In this document: piece after piece, positions 52,966 through 63,515 of the stretch | Layout of the letters: every line of letters starts with the position of its first letter | How positions within the stretch are numbered: position 1 is the stretch's first letter | Assembly (NCBI RefSeq): GCF_003313335.1 | Contig: NZ_QMHP01000003.1 | Location: 248,001 to 312,000 of the forward strand | DNA length: 64,000 nucleotides | Direction of reading: 5' to 3' | From: Pedobacter zeaxanthinifaciens | Lineage (GTDB): Bacteria; Bacteroidota; Bacteroidia; Sphingobacteriales; Sphingobacteriaceae | Notes under the pieces: model-generated | What the model was told of the DNA's origin: nothing | What the model saw: only the letters and a program-made list of their open reading frames with translations | The model's database searches: none | Translations under genes and position numbers: made by a program

Positions 52966-53964
52966 CTAACTCAACTTCTCGGTTAATAATTTCATTTCAA
53001 CATGCGGCGATTGGCGTTCATATAAAATTCGATAAACTGCTTCGCAAATTGGCATATCTACCCCATATTTTTCATTAATGAGATGCATAGAATTAGCTGC
53101 GTAATATCCCTCGGCAATCATATTCATTTCAAGTTGTGCCGATTTTACCGTGTAGCCTTTTCCAATCATGTTGCCGAAGGTGCGGTTTCTACTAAATTGG
53201 GAGTAAGCGGTAACCATTAAATCGCCCAAGTAAGCCGATTCGTTAATATCACGTGCTATTGGATGCACTACATCTACAAAGCTTTTGATTTCCCTAATAG
53301 CATTTGAAATAAGTACCGCTTGGAAGTTATCGCCATAACCTACACCATGGCAAATACCACTGGCAACGGCGTAAATATTTTTCAGCACGGCAGCATATTC
53401 AGTCCCAAAAATATCATCAGAAATATTGGTTTTGATATATCTTGTGCGCAGCAACTGCGAAAAGCGATCAGCGTTGTTTACATTGGTACAAGCAATGGTT
53501 AAATACGATAGTTTTTCTAAGGCCACTTCTTCAGCATGGCAGGGCCCGCTAATCACTAAAATATCCTCATAAGGTAGGTGGTATTTTTGATGTAGAAAAT
53601 CGCCTATAATTAAGTTGTCTTCAGGTACAATGCCCTTAATAGCCGATACTACTTTTTTTCCTTTTAGCTGCTCAGGACTGATGTTTCTCAAACTATCTCC
53701 CAAGAAAGCAGCCGGTACATTTAGAATGATAAAATCCGCTTCAGCAATGATTTGAGCAATATCCGAAGATACGTTTTCGGGCTTTAATTTAATTTCAACA
53801 GCACTTAGGTAACTTGGATTGTGTTTATAGTTTCTAATGTGGTCAATCGCTTCCTCATTACGCATCCACCAAAAAACTTCTTTTTCAGTTTCGTTATCAG
53901 AAAGCATTTTGATGATAGCTGTTGCCCAACTTCCTCCGCCAATCATGGCTATCTTTGCACTCAT
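52966..53964 (-). CDS. gpsA: NAD(P)H-dependent glycerol-3-phosphate dehydrogenase
   Basis: Reduces dihydroxyacetone phosphate to sn-glycerol-3-phosphate, the phospholipid backbone. 332 residues. Rossmann GGGSWA at 9-14, the general-base Lys195 (LKNIYAVASG), and SGPCHAEEVA at 139-148, where Cys142 stands in the place of the more common Ser (usual in Bacteroidota). A helical C-terminal domain follows. It is first in a three-gene cluster with a hydrolase and an acyltransferase. Confidence 0.95.
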   Translation of the reverse strand: MSAKIAMIGGGSWATAIIKMLSDNETEKEVFWWMRNEEAIDHIRNYKHNPSYLSAVEIKLKPENVSSDIAQIIAEADFIILNVPAAFLGDSLRNISPEQLKGKKVVSAIKGIVPEDNLIIGDFLHQKYHLPYEDILVISGPCHAEEVALEKLSYLTIACTNVNNADRFSQLLRTRYIKTNISDDIFGTEYAAVLKNIYAVASGICHGVGYGDNFQAVLISNAIREIKSFVDVVHPIARDINESAYLGDLMVTAYSQFSRNRTFGNMIGKGYTVKSAQLEMNMIAEGYYAANSMHLINEKYGVDMPICEAVYRILYERQSPHVEMKLLTEKLS

Positions 53965-54013
53965 AATTTTTTTTTATTTAGGCTATTTTATCTTCAACTA
54001 AAATTAAAAATAA

Positions 54014-54052
54014 AAGGTTTAAAGAAATACACGGGGCATTTCCTTAAACCTT
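54014..54052 (-). terminator. hairpin between the membrane-fusion gene and gpsA
   Basis: AAGGTTTAA (54014-54022) pairs with TTAAACCTT (54044-54052). On the minus strand it is followed by TTTTATTTTTAA. It probably ends the TolC/membrane-fusion transcript. Confidence 0.55.
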
Positions 54053-54086
54053 CGCAAAAATAATTAAATATTATGATTTGTAACTG

Positions 54087-55439
54087 CTACTTTTTGTTTG
54101 TAGCGTTAAACAATTTATCCTTAGTTGTTTGTTCCACTTTCAAATCATCTTTTAGTTTAGTTTGAATAGCTGTGTAAGGGCCAGTTACAATTTGCTGACC
54201 AGCTTTTAAACCAGTTTTAACAATGATGTATTGATCGTTTTGTATTCCAGTAGTGATTTCAGCTTTTTTAACTGTTGAAGCTTTGGCATCAAACAAATAG
54301 ATGTACTGCCTGATTTTTTTATCGCTCAATTTGGTCTTTTGTTTTTCAGTATCAGGAGCTTCGCCATTTTTCTCGCTATCCGATTTATTTTCTGTAAACA
54401 CAGCCTGAATAGGAACGGATAAGCCTTTCACGGTTTCGCTTTCAATATCTACAGTAGCCGATAGACCCGGACGAAAAGGTGATGGTAAATCCTTTGCGCC
54501 ACCTTTAACACTGCTGTAAGATTGAGACAATAACCTCACCTTTACCGAGAAATTAGTAACCTGATCTACAGAGGCGGTAGCCGCAGCACCAACATTTGTT
54601 GCCGAGCTAGCAATTTCGGTGACTACACCCCTAAATTTTTTGCCAGCAAAAGCATCAACTTCTACAGTGGCGCTATCGCCCAAGCTTACGCGGTTGATAT
54701 CATTTTCATTTACATCAACATTTACCTCCATATTGCTCAAGTTAGAGATTCGCATAATTTCGGTTCCAGCCATTTGTGAAGTTCCCAAAATACGATCGCC
54801 AAGCTCAATAGAAAGTTTAGAAACCACCCCATCCACAGGAGCGTAAATTGTTGTTCTTGCTAAATTGGCACCTGCCTCTTTCACGTTAGCAGCTGATTGC
54901 TCTAAGCCAAACTTAGCGCCGGTTACATTTTCTTTAGCACTTTGAAGTGTTGATTTTGCAGTTAAGTAAGCTGCTTTTGCATTATCAAACTCAGCCGCCG
55001 AAATCACTTTTTTATTGTATAGCTCCACATTTCTTTTGTACGTGGCTTCCGCATTTGCAAAATTAGCTTGTGATTGTACCAAGGATTGCTGTGAAGCGGC
55101 TACACTTGCTTTTTGCGAATTGTAAGACGCTACAGCACGCTCATAACCCGATTGCAAAATATCCGGACGTACTTTACATAGCAACTGACCTTTTTTTACC
55201 ATATCACCCTCTTTCACCAAAAGTTCAGTTACCTCACCCGAAACCTCCGAGCTTAATTTAACCTCAGTTTCAGGCTGAATTTTACCACTTGCTGTTACGG
55301 TTTCGGTTACTGTTTTTTCGCCTACTTTTTCTACGGTTACCTGTACGGGTTTTTCTTTACCTATTACCCCAGCAAGTTTTAAGATGATGAGCAATCCTAA
55401 AATTACTCCTACGCCTATTAAAATGTGTTTTAACTTCAT
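54087..55439 (-). CDS. efflux membrane-fusion protein (MacA/HlyD-like)
   Basis: 450 residues. An N-terminal membrane anchor lies at ~5-22. The lipoyl-like half-motifs and barrel-sandwich hybrid cover ~50-245, interrupted by a helical hairpin (~95-195) of alternating Gln/Ala/Asn-rich coiled coil that docks to TolC. Beta-barrel and membrane-proximal domains follow. It links an inner-membrane transporter to TolC. The adjoining TolC-type gene lies upstream by 32 bases, but no ABC (MacB) or RND permease gene is next to the pair in this window. Confidence 0.88.
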   Translation of the reverse strand: MKLKHILIGVGVILGLLIILKLAGVIGKEKPVQVTVEKVGEKTVTETVTASGKIQPETEVKLSSEVSGEVTELLVKEGDMVKKGQLLCKVRPDILQSGYERAVASYNSQKASVAASQQSLVQSQANFANAEATYKRNVELYNKKVISAAEFDNAKAAYLTAKSTLQSAKENVTGAKFGLEQSAANVKEAGANLARTTIYAPVDGVVSKLSIELGDRILGTSQMAGTEIMRISNLSNMEVNVDVNENDINRVSLGDSATVEVDAFAGKKFRGVVTEIASSATNVGAAATASVDQVTNFSVKVRLLSQSYSSVKGGAKDLPSPFRPGLSATVDIESETVKGLSVPIQAVFTENKSDSEKNGEAPDTEKQKTKLSDKKIRQYIYLFDAKASTVKKAEITTGIQNDQYIIVKTGLKAGQQIVTGPYTAIQTKLKDDLKVEQTTKDKLFNATNKK

Positions 55440-55471
55440 AATTTATTTAATATGCCTGTTGGCGATGTTGT

Positions 55472-56899
55472 TTAAAATGCTATTTGCTTCCCTAAATAGT
55501 AATCAATTACTTTTGACTTGAATAATAAATCATATTTGGCCTGTATCATATCTATTTCAGCCCTGTTTTTGTTTGTTAAAGCCGTACTATATTCTACAGA
55601 GTTAGCCAAGCCCACGTTGTAGCGCTGTTCAATTACGTAAAAAGCATCTTTTTGTGCTGCAAAGGCGTTAGTGGTTGATTCAAATTTGCTTTCCGCAGCT
55701 CTCAAATCGGCTACTGCCTGGTAAATTACCTTATTTAAGTTTACCCTCGAAAGCTGCTCTTGCACTTGCGTATTCTGGTAATTGATTTTAGCTCGGCGTA
55801 CGTTAGACCTTGAAGTAAAGCCATTAAAAATTGGAATTGATAGGTTAACGCCAATAAACTGATTAAAGTTATCTTGAATTTGCGATCCAAATTTTTGATT
55901 AGCTAACGTAGTAATGAAATCAGGGACAAGTACTCTTTCATTTCCCGTTTCTGTTCTACCAATCTCTCTAAATCCGTTTGGCACAACGGCTACCACACTT
56001 TGACGGCCACTTGAATAATTGGTCCCCATGCCGCCACCAAAACTCAACCTTGGATAATAAGTACCTTTGGCCACGTCTACCCCTTTTTGAGCAGCCTGCG
56101 ATCTTAGTCCAGCTAATTTGATATCTGGAAAAATACTCATCGCAGTGTTAACCACCTCTTCAGGACTTGCGTCGTTTTTTGGCAACATCTTAGGGTCAAT
56201 CACAGGAACTTGAATTTCGAACTGATTATTTGCTGGCATCTCCATTAACTGATTTAAAGTCAAATAAGCAATTGCCAAATTATTTTTCGCATTTGTTACT
56301 TCCAATTCCGAGCTAGCTACCTGCGATTTGGCTTGCGATACATCGGCCAGTGTTTTGTTACCTACATCAAGCAATTGCTGTTGTTGGTTCAGTTGCTGCT
56401 TGGCAACTTCCAATTGTCCTTGTGCAGCCTTCAACAAATCTTTACTAAATAAAATCTGCATGTAGGACGTAACCACCTGCAAAATCAAATCGTTCTTAAT
56501 TTTCTCAACGCTAGCTTTATCAGCATCTAACAGCAATTTATTTTGCTTAATTTGATTAATTTTTTGTCTACCAGAAAACACATCTACACTGGCAGAAAGG
56601 TTGCCACTAGCAGAGTTAAACTGTTGACTGATGTACTGGTTGGTTGAGGGGTCAATGCTACGGCCAAAATTCCGATTGCCGCTTGCACTAGCATTAACGT
56701 TTGGTAACAGTGCGTATTTCGATTGCGAATAGTTCTCATCGCTTAATGCCACACTAAGTTGCGCTTGCTTCACCTGCAGATTGTTTTGCAAGGTCCTATC
56801 AATGGCTTGCTGTAGCGTAAGCACTTCTTGCGCAGTGGTCACCTGCGACAAGGCTAACAGCAAACCACAACTTAAGCTTTTCAATAACAGTTTCCTCAT
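55472..56899 (-). CDS. TolC-family outer-membrane efflux protein
   Basis: 475 residues. A signal peptide covers 1-23 (ends TTAQ). Two repeated OEP domains, each with two long helices and a short beta-barrel insertion (FGGGMGTNYSSG near 270), form the trimeric outer-membrane channel-tunnel. The second half contains GINLSIPIFNGFTSRSNV-type strands. It is the first gene of the efflux operon with the membrane-fusion protein. The transported compound is unknown. Confidence 0.9.
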   Translation of the reverse strand: MRKLLLKSLSCGLLLALSQVTTAQEVLTLQQAIDRTLQNNLQVKQAQLSVALSDENYSQSKYALLPNVNASASGNRNFGRSIDPSTNQYISQQFNSASGNLSASVDVFSGRQKINQIKQNKLLLDADKASVEKIKNDLILQVVTSYMQILFSKDLLKAAQGQLEVAKQQLNQQQQLLDVGNKTLADVSQAKSQVASSELEVTNAKNNLAIAYLTLNQLMEMPANNQFEIQVPVIDPKMLPKNDASPEEVVNTAMSIFPDIKLAGLRSQAAQKGVDVAKGTYYPRLSFGGGMGTNYSSGRQSVVAVVPNGFREIGRTETGNERVLVPDFITTLANQKFGSQIQDNFNQFIGVNLSIPIFNGFTSRSNVRRAKINYQNTQVQEQLSRVNLNKVIYQAVADLRAAESKFESTTNAFAAQKDAFYVIEQRYNVGLANSVEYSTALTNKNRAEIDMIQAKYDLLFKSKVIDYYLGKQIAF

Positions 56900-57010
56900 T
56901 TACGTTTTATAGGTTTATTTGGCAATAAAGTAGCCAATAGTTTGTTTTGGCCATCATTACTGGCGCAATATCAATTTTTCAAATCGCCTTACAAATGTTA
57001 CTTTTACCAA

Positions 57011-57664
57011 ATGTACACTGTTAGGCCACCTTTTTTTCTCAAATGGATTTATCCCAAATTGTTATGGAATAAAGCTAACACTGAAAAAATTGTGTATTTA
57101 ACCTTTGACGACGGTCCCATCCCTAATGTTACAGAATTCGTTTTAAATACCCTAAAAAACTTTCAAATTAAGGCTACCTTTTTTTGCATTGGCGATAACA
57201 TACAAAAGCATCCAGAGATTTTCGAACTTATAAAAAAAGCGGGTCACGCTGTAGGCAACCACACCTTTAATCACCTAAAAGGATGGGATACAAACGATGA
57301 AACTTACATTGCAAATTTTTGGAAATGCCAAGCGCTTACAAACACTAATTTGTTTAGGCCGCCATATGGCAGAATTAAGAAAAGTCAGATCCGAGAATTA
57401 GCTAAAAGTTGGCAATTGATGGCAAACGACAAAGTAAAACCTGAGCATAGCCAACAACAAATTGTAATGTGGGACGTTTTAAGTGGCGATTTTGATGCTG
57501 GTATTTCAGGAGAACAATGCTATCAGAACGTGATTAGAAACACCCGCAATGGCTCAATCATTGTATTTCATGATAGCCTAAAAGCTTGGGACAGGTTGGA
57601 ATATGCACTTCCGAAAACCATTGCTTTTTTAAAAGAAAAAGGTTTCCGATTTGAAGTGCTTTAA
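57011..57664 (+). CDS. polysaccharide deacetylase (NodB homology domain)
   Basis: 217 residues. The NodB motifs are TFDDGP at 31-36 (Asp33-Asp34), the metal-binding HTFNH in NHTFNH (83-88), the FRPPYGR motif, and a C-terminal FHDS. The family removes N- or O-acetyl groups from peptidoglycan, chitin or capsular glycans. No signal peptide is present from the ATG at 57011, so it may be cytoplasmic or anchored in another way. The open frame continues upstream to 56942, but those residues do not look conserved. Confidence 0.88.
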   Translation: MYTVRPPFFLKWIYPKLLWNKANTEKIVYLTFDDGPIPNVTEFVLNTLKNFQIKATFFCIGDNIQKHPEIFELIKKAGHAVGNHTFNHLKGWDTNDETYIANFWKCQALTNTNLFRPPYGRIKKSQIRELAKSWQLMANDKVKPEHSQQQIVMWDVLSGDFDAGISGEQCYQNVIRNTRNGSIIVFHDSLKAWDRLEYALPKTIAFLKEKGFRFEVL

Positions 57665-57665
57665 C

Positions 57666-58606
57666 CTATTTTATCACATCACTTGCAGATGTTTTTCTGA
57701 TAAAGATTAAGGCGTTAAAATCTTCCGCGATGGTAGTTGGCAACGCAAAAGGGGCTTTCCAATTTACCATGATATTTGTGATTTTTCGAGTCTGGCTAAC
57801 AAATGGGTTCCCCTTGCTAAAATGGACATAGAAATTTGGATGTTTTACCTGGTTAAAGATTGAAGTAAAACTATCTTTATCAACCGGAGGTAGCGTTTTT
57901 ATGTCAAACGTATACCCATTTTCGTTGCTCCAATTCATCGTATGCACATCACCTTCGTAAGTAGCAAAAGCAATATTAAAAAACTTGTCAGTGTAAGTTT
58001 GACTCAAATAATCACCCATAGCACTAATTTCTGGCATGGTTTTGTTCCTGACAGTATGGATATTATGAGCCCACAAAATTATCTTCGCATTGGTTGCATC
58101 TTTAACTTTTACTACCTCCTCACACATCAGTTGGTCTCGGGTAAAAGGATCATAAAAGCCTTCTTTATGGAAACCGAAAACCGCAACTTTATGATTAGGA
58201 TTTTTTATGTTATAGGATCTTAACCATTGGAAGAGTTCGGCAAATTCTTGAGTCTTATAAGCCATAAGGTTCTCCATCGCCTTTGGCAAGTCTTGGCTTC
58301 TATCTGAAGAGATATAATCATTAATTTTTTGGATCTCGGTGTCCATATGCTCAAAGCCTATTTGAGTATAGCCATCGTTGCTAATCAAATATTTTATGAT
58401 TTCATTTTTCTCCAGAAAAAACTCCTTTGTCCCGTGACTGGCTTCGCCCAGCATCAAAACCTCTACCCCCTTTAAGTCTGTTTTTAGTTCTTTTGATAAC
58501 TTTTTAAGCTAATTGAATTTTCGTTCAACCATGCTAATTCTGTTTGCTGGGCACAACAAATGCTAGTTATTAATATAAGCTTGAGAAAGCAGAGTATTTT
58601 TATCAT
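57666..58606 (-). pseudogene. erythromycin-esterase-like protein, interrupted by a frameshift
   Basis: The downstream open part (57666-58457, 263 residues) begins in the middle of the conserved start LMLGEASHGTKEFF and includes the His-bearing ILWAHNIHT, typical of EreA/succinoglycan-biosynthesis-type proteins. Upstream, a separate reading frame at 58484-58606 encodes a signal peptide (MIKILCFLKLILITSICCAQQ) and then 20 residues before a stop. The two frames join with one extra base in the AAAAA tract at 58501-58505. So the gene is broken by a 1-base loss in a homopolymer, or the assembly has an error there. If restored it would be an exported protein of ~310 residues. Confidence 0.75.
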
Positions 58607-58714
58607 ATAAGTTTGATCATTGTAATGAGATACTTTAACTATATGTAATGTATCTCAACAAAAAATGAAATTAAATTAAAACGGATGGATGTTGAGCTAT
58701 TTAACGATTTGCTC

Positions 58715-59245
58715 TCATTTAGTTTCGTTTTCCTTTAAATACCCTTGATAAGTAATTGATTGTTTGTTATTGCTGTTCAATGATAAGGTTACGTATCCTT
58801 CATCGCCAATGTTAAAAGCTAATCGGTAATATTCTTTAGCATCCTTAGTTTGAACCAAGATATCCCAGCCACGTTTTTTGCCTTTTTTGCTAGTGTAAGT
58901 AAATTCTTTTGAATTAAATTTTACTCCACCTTCATTTTGGTTAATGGGCGCAGAAAATGAACGGCCGTAATATGGCAAAAACGCCACTACACTATCTGGC
59001 GTAACCCTAACCTCATAATAAGATTCATTTAAATTGATGGATCCGCCCTGCATAGCACCTGGCATCTTCCCTAAAACCGAATTGATATCTTGAACATTTA
59101 ATGGCGTTGCCGTTCTAGCAACAAAAGTGTAGGATTTAGCTGCTACAATTTTTGCGGTAGTAGCTTTATCGGTTTGTGCGTTGGCGTTAAAAGAAATGAA
59201 AACAACCGCTGCAAAAGCGTACAATATTTTAAATTGATTCATCAT
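58715..59245 (-). CDS. DUF4251-type secreted protein
   Basis: 176 residues. The signal peptide (1-23) ends in NANAQ. The mature protein is beta-rich with FVARTATPLN near the start, YYEVRVTPDSVVAFLPYYGRSFSAP in the centre, and YRLAFNIGDEGYVTLSLNSNNKQSITYQGYL at the end. This is the pattern of DUF4251, a Bacteroidota periplasmic or outer-membrane-associated family of unknown function. Start ATG 59245 (a second Met follows immediately). Confidence 0.85.
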   Translation of the reverse strand: MMNQFKILYAFAAVVFISFNANAQTDKATTAKIVAAKSYTFVARTATPLNVQDINSVLGKMPGAMQGGSINLNESYYEVRVTPDSVVAFLPYYGRSFSAPINQNEGGVKFNSKEFTYTSKKGKKRGWDILVQTKDAKEYYRLAFNIGDEGYVTLSLNSNNKQSITYQGYLKENETK

Positions 59246-59324
59246 TTGAAATTTTAAATTTATTTGTAGCTATGATGTTAAAAACGGTCGAAATCCATAA
59301 ATGTTTCTTGGATTCCTCAAAATC

Positions 59325-59396
59325 AGTGTAATGCTGAGCTTACCGAAGTCTTTTCTACGATTTGCAGAAACCTTTCGACAAGCTCAACGTGACACT
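59325..59396. repeat. REP-like palindrome, type C (ATGCTGAGCTT..GAAG type)
   Basis: The left arm AGTGTAATGCTGAGCTTACC faces the right arm ending GACAAGCTCAACGTGACAC, with GAAG and CTTTCG near the tip. Imperfect inverted repeat between DUF4251 and pgi. Confidence 0.7.
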
Positions 59397-59417
59397 TATT
59401 ATTGGAAATAATTTAGC

Positions 59418-61076
<1,659 letters not shown>

Positions 61077-61102
61077 TTAGTATGTGGTAAAAATACAAAT
61101 TA

Positions 61103-61182
61103 AAAATCCACAGACGCACAGATATGGATTTTTTAGCATAATAGCTGAGAGCAGAAAATCAATTGTGCATCTGTGGCTAAAA
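61103..61182. repeat. inverted repeat in the pgi / M20 peptidase divergent promoter region
   Basis: CCACAGACGCACA (61108-61120) faces TTGTGCATCTGTGG (61163-61176) across a ~42-base AT-rich centre. It lies in the divergent spacer and could affect both genes. Members with this ATCTGTGCATCTGTGG form are, from memory, common in the phylum. Confidence 0.6.
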
Positions 61183-61214
61183 TAAACTATCTTGTATCAA
61201 CCTAACTAATTAAC

Positions 61215-62516
61215 ATGAAGAAGCTTCTATTACTAAGCACCGTTTTGCCATTATTTGCAACAGCCCAAAGCAACCTAAAATCCGATGCAGCCAAACGGAC
61301 AGCAACTATTACCCAAAAAGTTATCGACTGGCGTAGAGATTTCCATCAAAACCCCGAGCTTGGAAACAGCGAAAACAGAACTGCTGAAATTGTTGCCAAG
61401 CACCTGCAGGCTTTAGGCTTGGAAGTAAAAACGAAAGTTGCTAAAACTGGTGTGGTAGGTATTTTAAAAGGCGCTAAACCTGGGCCAGTGGTAGCTTTAC
61501 GAGCAGATATGGACGCCTTACCCGTTACAGAACGTGGAAACTTGCCTTTTGCTTCTAAAGTGAAAGCGGTGTACAATAGCCAGCAGGTGGGTGTAATGCA
61601 TGCTTGCGGGCATGATTCGCATGTAGCCATTTTGATGGGCGTTGCTGAAGTGCTTGCGGGCATGAAGAAAGATTTGGCAGGTACTGTGAAATTTATTTTT
61701 CAGCCTGCGGAAGAAGGTGCACCGGTTGGTGAGGAAGGTGGAGCCGAGCTAATGGTGAAAGAAGGTGTATTGGAAAACCCTAAAGTAGATGTGATTTTTG
61801 GGCTTCACATTAACTCACAAACGCCGGTAGGACAACTAACCTACAAACCTGGCGGCACAATGGCTGGCGTTAACGACATGAAAATTACGGTAATGGGAAG
61901 GCAGGCGCATGGTGCTTATCCTTGGAGCAGTATTGATCCGGTTGTGGTGTCGGCACAAATTATAAATAACCTACAAACTATTGTAAGTAGGAACCTGAAT
62001 TTGACTGAAAATCCCGGCGTAGTAACAATAGGTAGCATACAAGGCGGCGTAAGATCAAACATTATTCCAGAGAAGGTGGAGATGCTTGGCACCGTAAGAA
62101 CTTTTACCAATGAAGATGAGGCGATGTTTATTGACCGAATTAAAACGATTGCCACTAAAACTGCCGAAGCTGCAGGTGCTACTGCTGAAGTGAAAATTCC
62201 ATACAGTGCACATTACCCGGTTACGTTTAACGATATTGCTTTAACAGAAAAAATGCTGCCCACGCTACAATTTACCGCAGGTGCAGATAACGTGAAATTA
62301 AAACCACCGGTAACAGGCGCAGAAGATTTTTCCTTCTATCAGGAGAAGGTTCCCGGGCTGTTCTTCTTTTTGGGCGCTATGCCTAAGGGACAAGATCCGC
62401 TGAAAGCACCATCGCACCATACACCGGATTTTTTTATTGATGAAAGTAGTTTTAATTTGGGGGTAAAAGCCTTGTGTAATTTAACGCTGGATTATATGGG
62501 AATGAAGAGGCAATAG
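61215..62516 (+). CDS. secreted M20-family amidohydrolase (hippurate/N-acyl-amino-acid hydrolase type)
   Basis: 433 residues. A signal peptide covers ~1-17 (ends FATAQ). The di-metal active site is seen at MHACGHDSH (128-136, with Cys131 and His133) preceded by RADMDALP (96-103). A lid dimerisation domain with HGAYPW and a late H-x-A-type segment follow. Cys131-Gly-His is the variant site of M20D carboxypeptidases/amidases such as HipO and AbgA. Its periplasmic location suggests a role in processing N-acyl amino acids or peptides outside the cytoplasm. Confidence 0.9.
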   Translation: MKKLLLLSTVLPLFATAQSNLKSDAAKRTATITQKVIDWRRDFHQNPELGNSENRTAEIVAKHLQALGLEVKTKVAKTGVVGILKGAKPGPVVALRADMDALPVTERGNLPFASKVKAVYNSQQVGVMHACGHDSHVAILMGVAEVLAGMKKDLAGTVKFIFQPAEEGAPVGEEGGAELMVKEGVLENPKVDVIFGLHINSQTPVGQLTYKPGGTMAGVNDMKITVMGRQAHGAYPWSSIDPVVVSAQIINNLQTIVSRNLNLTENPGVVTIGSIQGGVRSNIIPEKVEMLGTVRTFTNEDEAMFIDRIKTIATKTAEAAGATAEVKIPYSAHYPVTFNDIALTEKMLPTLQFTAGADNVKLKPPVTGAEDFSFYQEKVPGLFFFLGAMPKGQDPLKAPSHHTPDFFIDESSFNLGVKALCNLTLDYMGMKRQ

Positions 62517-62564
62517 TCTAATCATTTTAGAAGAACTAACGAGATCAATCTATATCTAGGTGAC

Positions 62565-63014
62565 TTATACATTATTATGTAAACGATGTATCAGAGAAGA
62601 AAACTCATCATTAAGTTCATTTATTTTAAGTTGTTTATAAAAATTCTCTAATTCGACATGCCCTTGTGAAGTTTCGTGATTTAAATAAATCTTGTTGATG
62701 TTTTCAGCGATATCGTCATTAACAAAAAAATTTTTTTGGGTATAAATCAAACGAAGACTGGCTTCTAAAGATTTTAATTCCGTTGCGGTCAGGGCAGTAA
62801 GGTACATTTCCCAACATTTAAAAATGTCTTCTATATCATACTTTAATGAAGTTTTCTTTCTTGCAATACCCTCAATGGGAGTAGCTACAACATTTATAAA
62901 GTCCTTTATTGCAATATCTGGATTTACCCATTTTTCACTTGTTTTCTTGGCGAAAAAATCTGGAACATAGGCAAATAATATCAAACCTAAAATTAAAAGT
63001 AATATCCAATACAT
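62565..63014 (-). CDS. single-pass membrane protein of unknown function
   Basis: 149 residues. The N-terminus is a membrane anchor (3-19). The rest is a soluble, mainly helical domain (IAIKDFINVVATPIEGIARKK, KCWEMYLTALTATELKSLEASLRLIYTQ) of mixed charge with no motif recognised. It converges on the M20 gene with 48 bases between. Codon use and composition look native. Confidence 0.65.
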   Translation of the reverse strand: MYWILLLILGLILFAYVPDFFAKKTSEKWVNPDIAIKDFINVVATPIEGIARKKTSLKYDIEDIFKCWEMYLTALTATELKSLEASLRLIYTQKNFFVNDDIAENINKIYLNHETSQGHVELENFYKQLKINELNDEFSSLIHRLHNNV

Positions 63015-63079
63015 AATGTCTTATTTCATCACATTCGTCGATTAGCAAGATAAATATAAACATACAGTTTTTAAAGGCA

Positions 63080-63149
63080 CTTTGCGAAAGCTTATTTAAA
63101 CCTTTGCGGTTAATTTTTTAACGCAAAGAAAAGGAGGAGTTTCGCAAAG
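63080..63149. repeat. single copy of the CTTTGCG element
   Basis: A perfect outer stem CTTTGCGAAA (63080-63089) / TTTCGCAAAG (63140-63149) and an inner stem CTTTGCGGTTAA / TTAACGCAAAG (63102-63128). This is the same double-hairpin plan as the units of the 39279-39835 array, but as one isolated copy. Confidence 0.85.
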
Positions 63150-63167
63150 AACGCTAAGGCGGTAATG

Positions 63168-63215
63168 AACTTTGTCAATCTTAATTTGCTATATGCTCAA
63201 AAGATTGACAAAGTT
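63168..63215. repeat. perfect inverted repeat AACTTTGTCAATCTT type
   Basis: Perfect 15-base arms (63168-63182 and 63201-63215) and an 18-base centre, immediately after the CTTTGCG element. Confidence 0.8.
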
Positions 63216-63236
63216 TAGATAGGTTTTTGTTAACTA

Positions 63237-63392
63237 AACCCGGCAGCAGCGGAAATCCTTTTTGTAGCGTCATTTTCGACGAGGTACGAGGAGAAATATC
63301 TGTTAGTTGGTATAACTTAGCCTGAGGTTTCCCTCTACATTCGGAATACCTAGATGGAATTAAACAAAAAGATTGTAGCGAATGACGGGACT
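63237..63392. repeat. composite element, type F copy 2, with a different palindrome nested inside
   Basis: The left end ACCCGGCAGCAGCGGAAATC, then CTTTTTG; the right end CAAAAAGATTGTAGCG (63365-63380), then AATGACGGGACT. This matches the ends of the 47430-47560 element. Between them lies a different, degenerate palindrome beginning near 63269 (CGTCATTTTCGACGAGGTACG). The whole 63015-63515 spacer is repeat DNA, with the prfB promoter at its end. Confidence 0.7.
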
Positions 63393-63502
63393 ATCGGTAC
63401 AGAAGAACCACCGCAATTGCTTTTCAAAACCTCATGCGCCCCGTTCCCGAAAATATTGCGGTTTTACCACGCTCGGCTTTCAAACATTACAACCTATTAA
63501 CG

Positions 63503-63510
63503 TATATTTG
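63503..63510 (+). promoter_or_regulatory. -7 promoter element of prfB
   Basis: TATATTTG, five bases before the ATG at 63516. The predicted start site falls at the start codon, so prfB is probably leaderless. Confidence 0.55.
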
Positions 63511-63515
63511 CCCTT

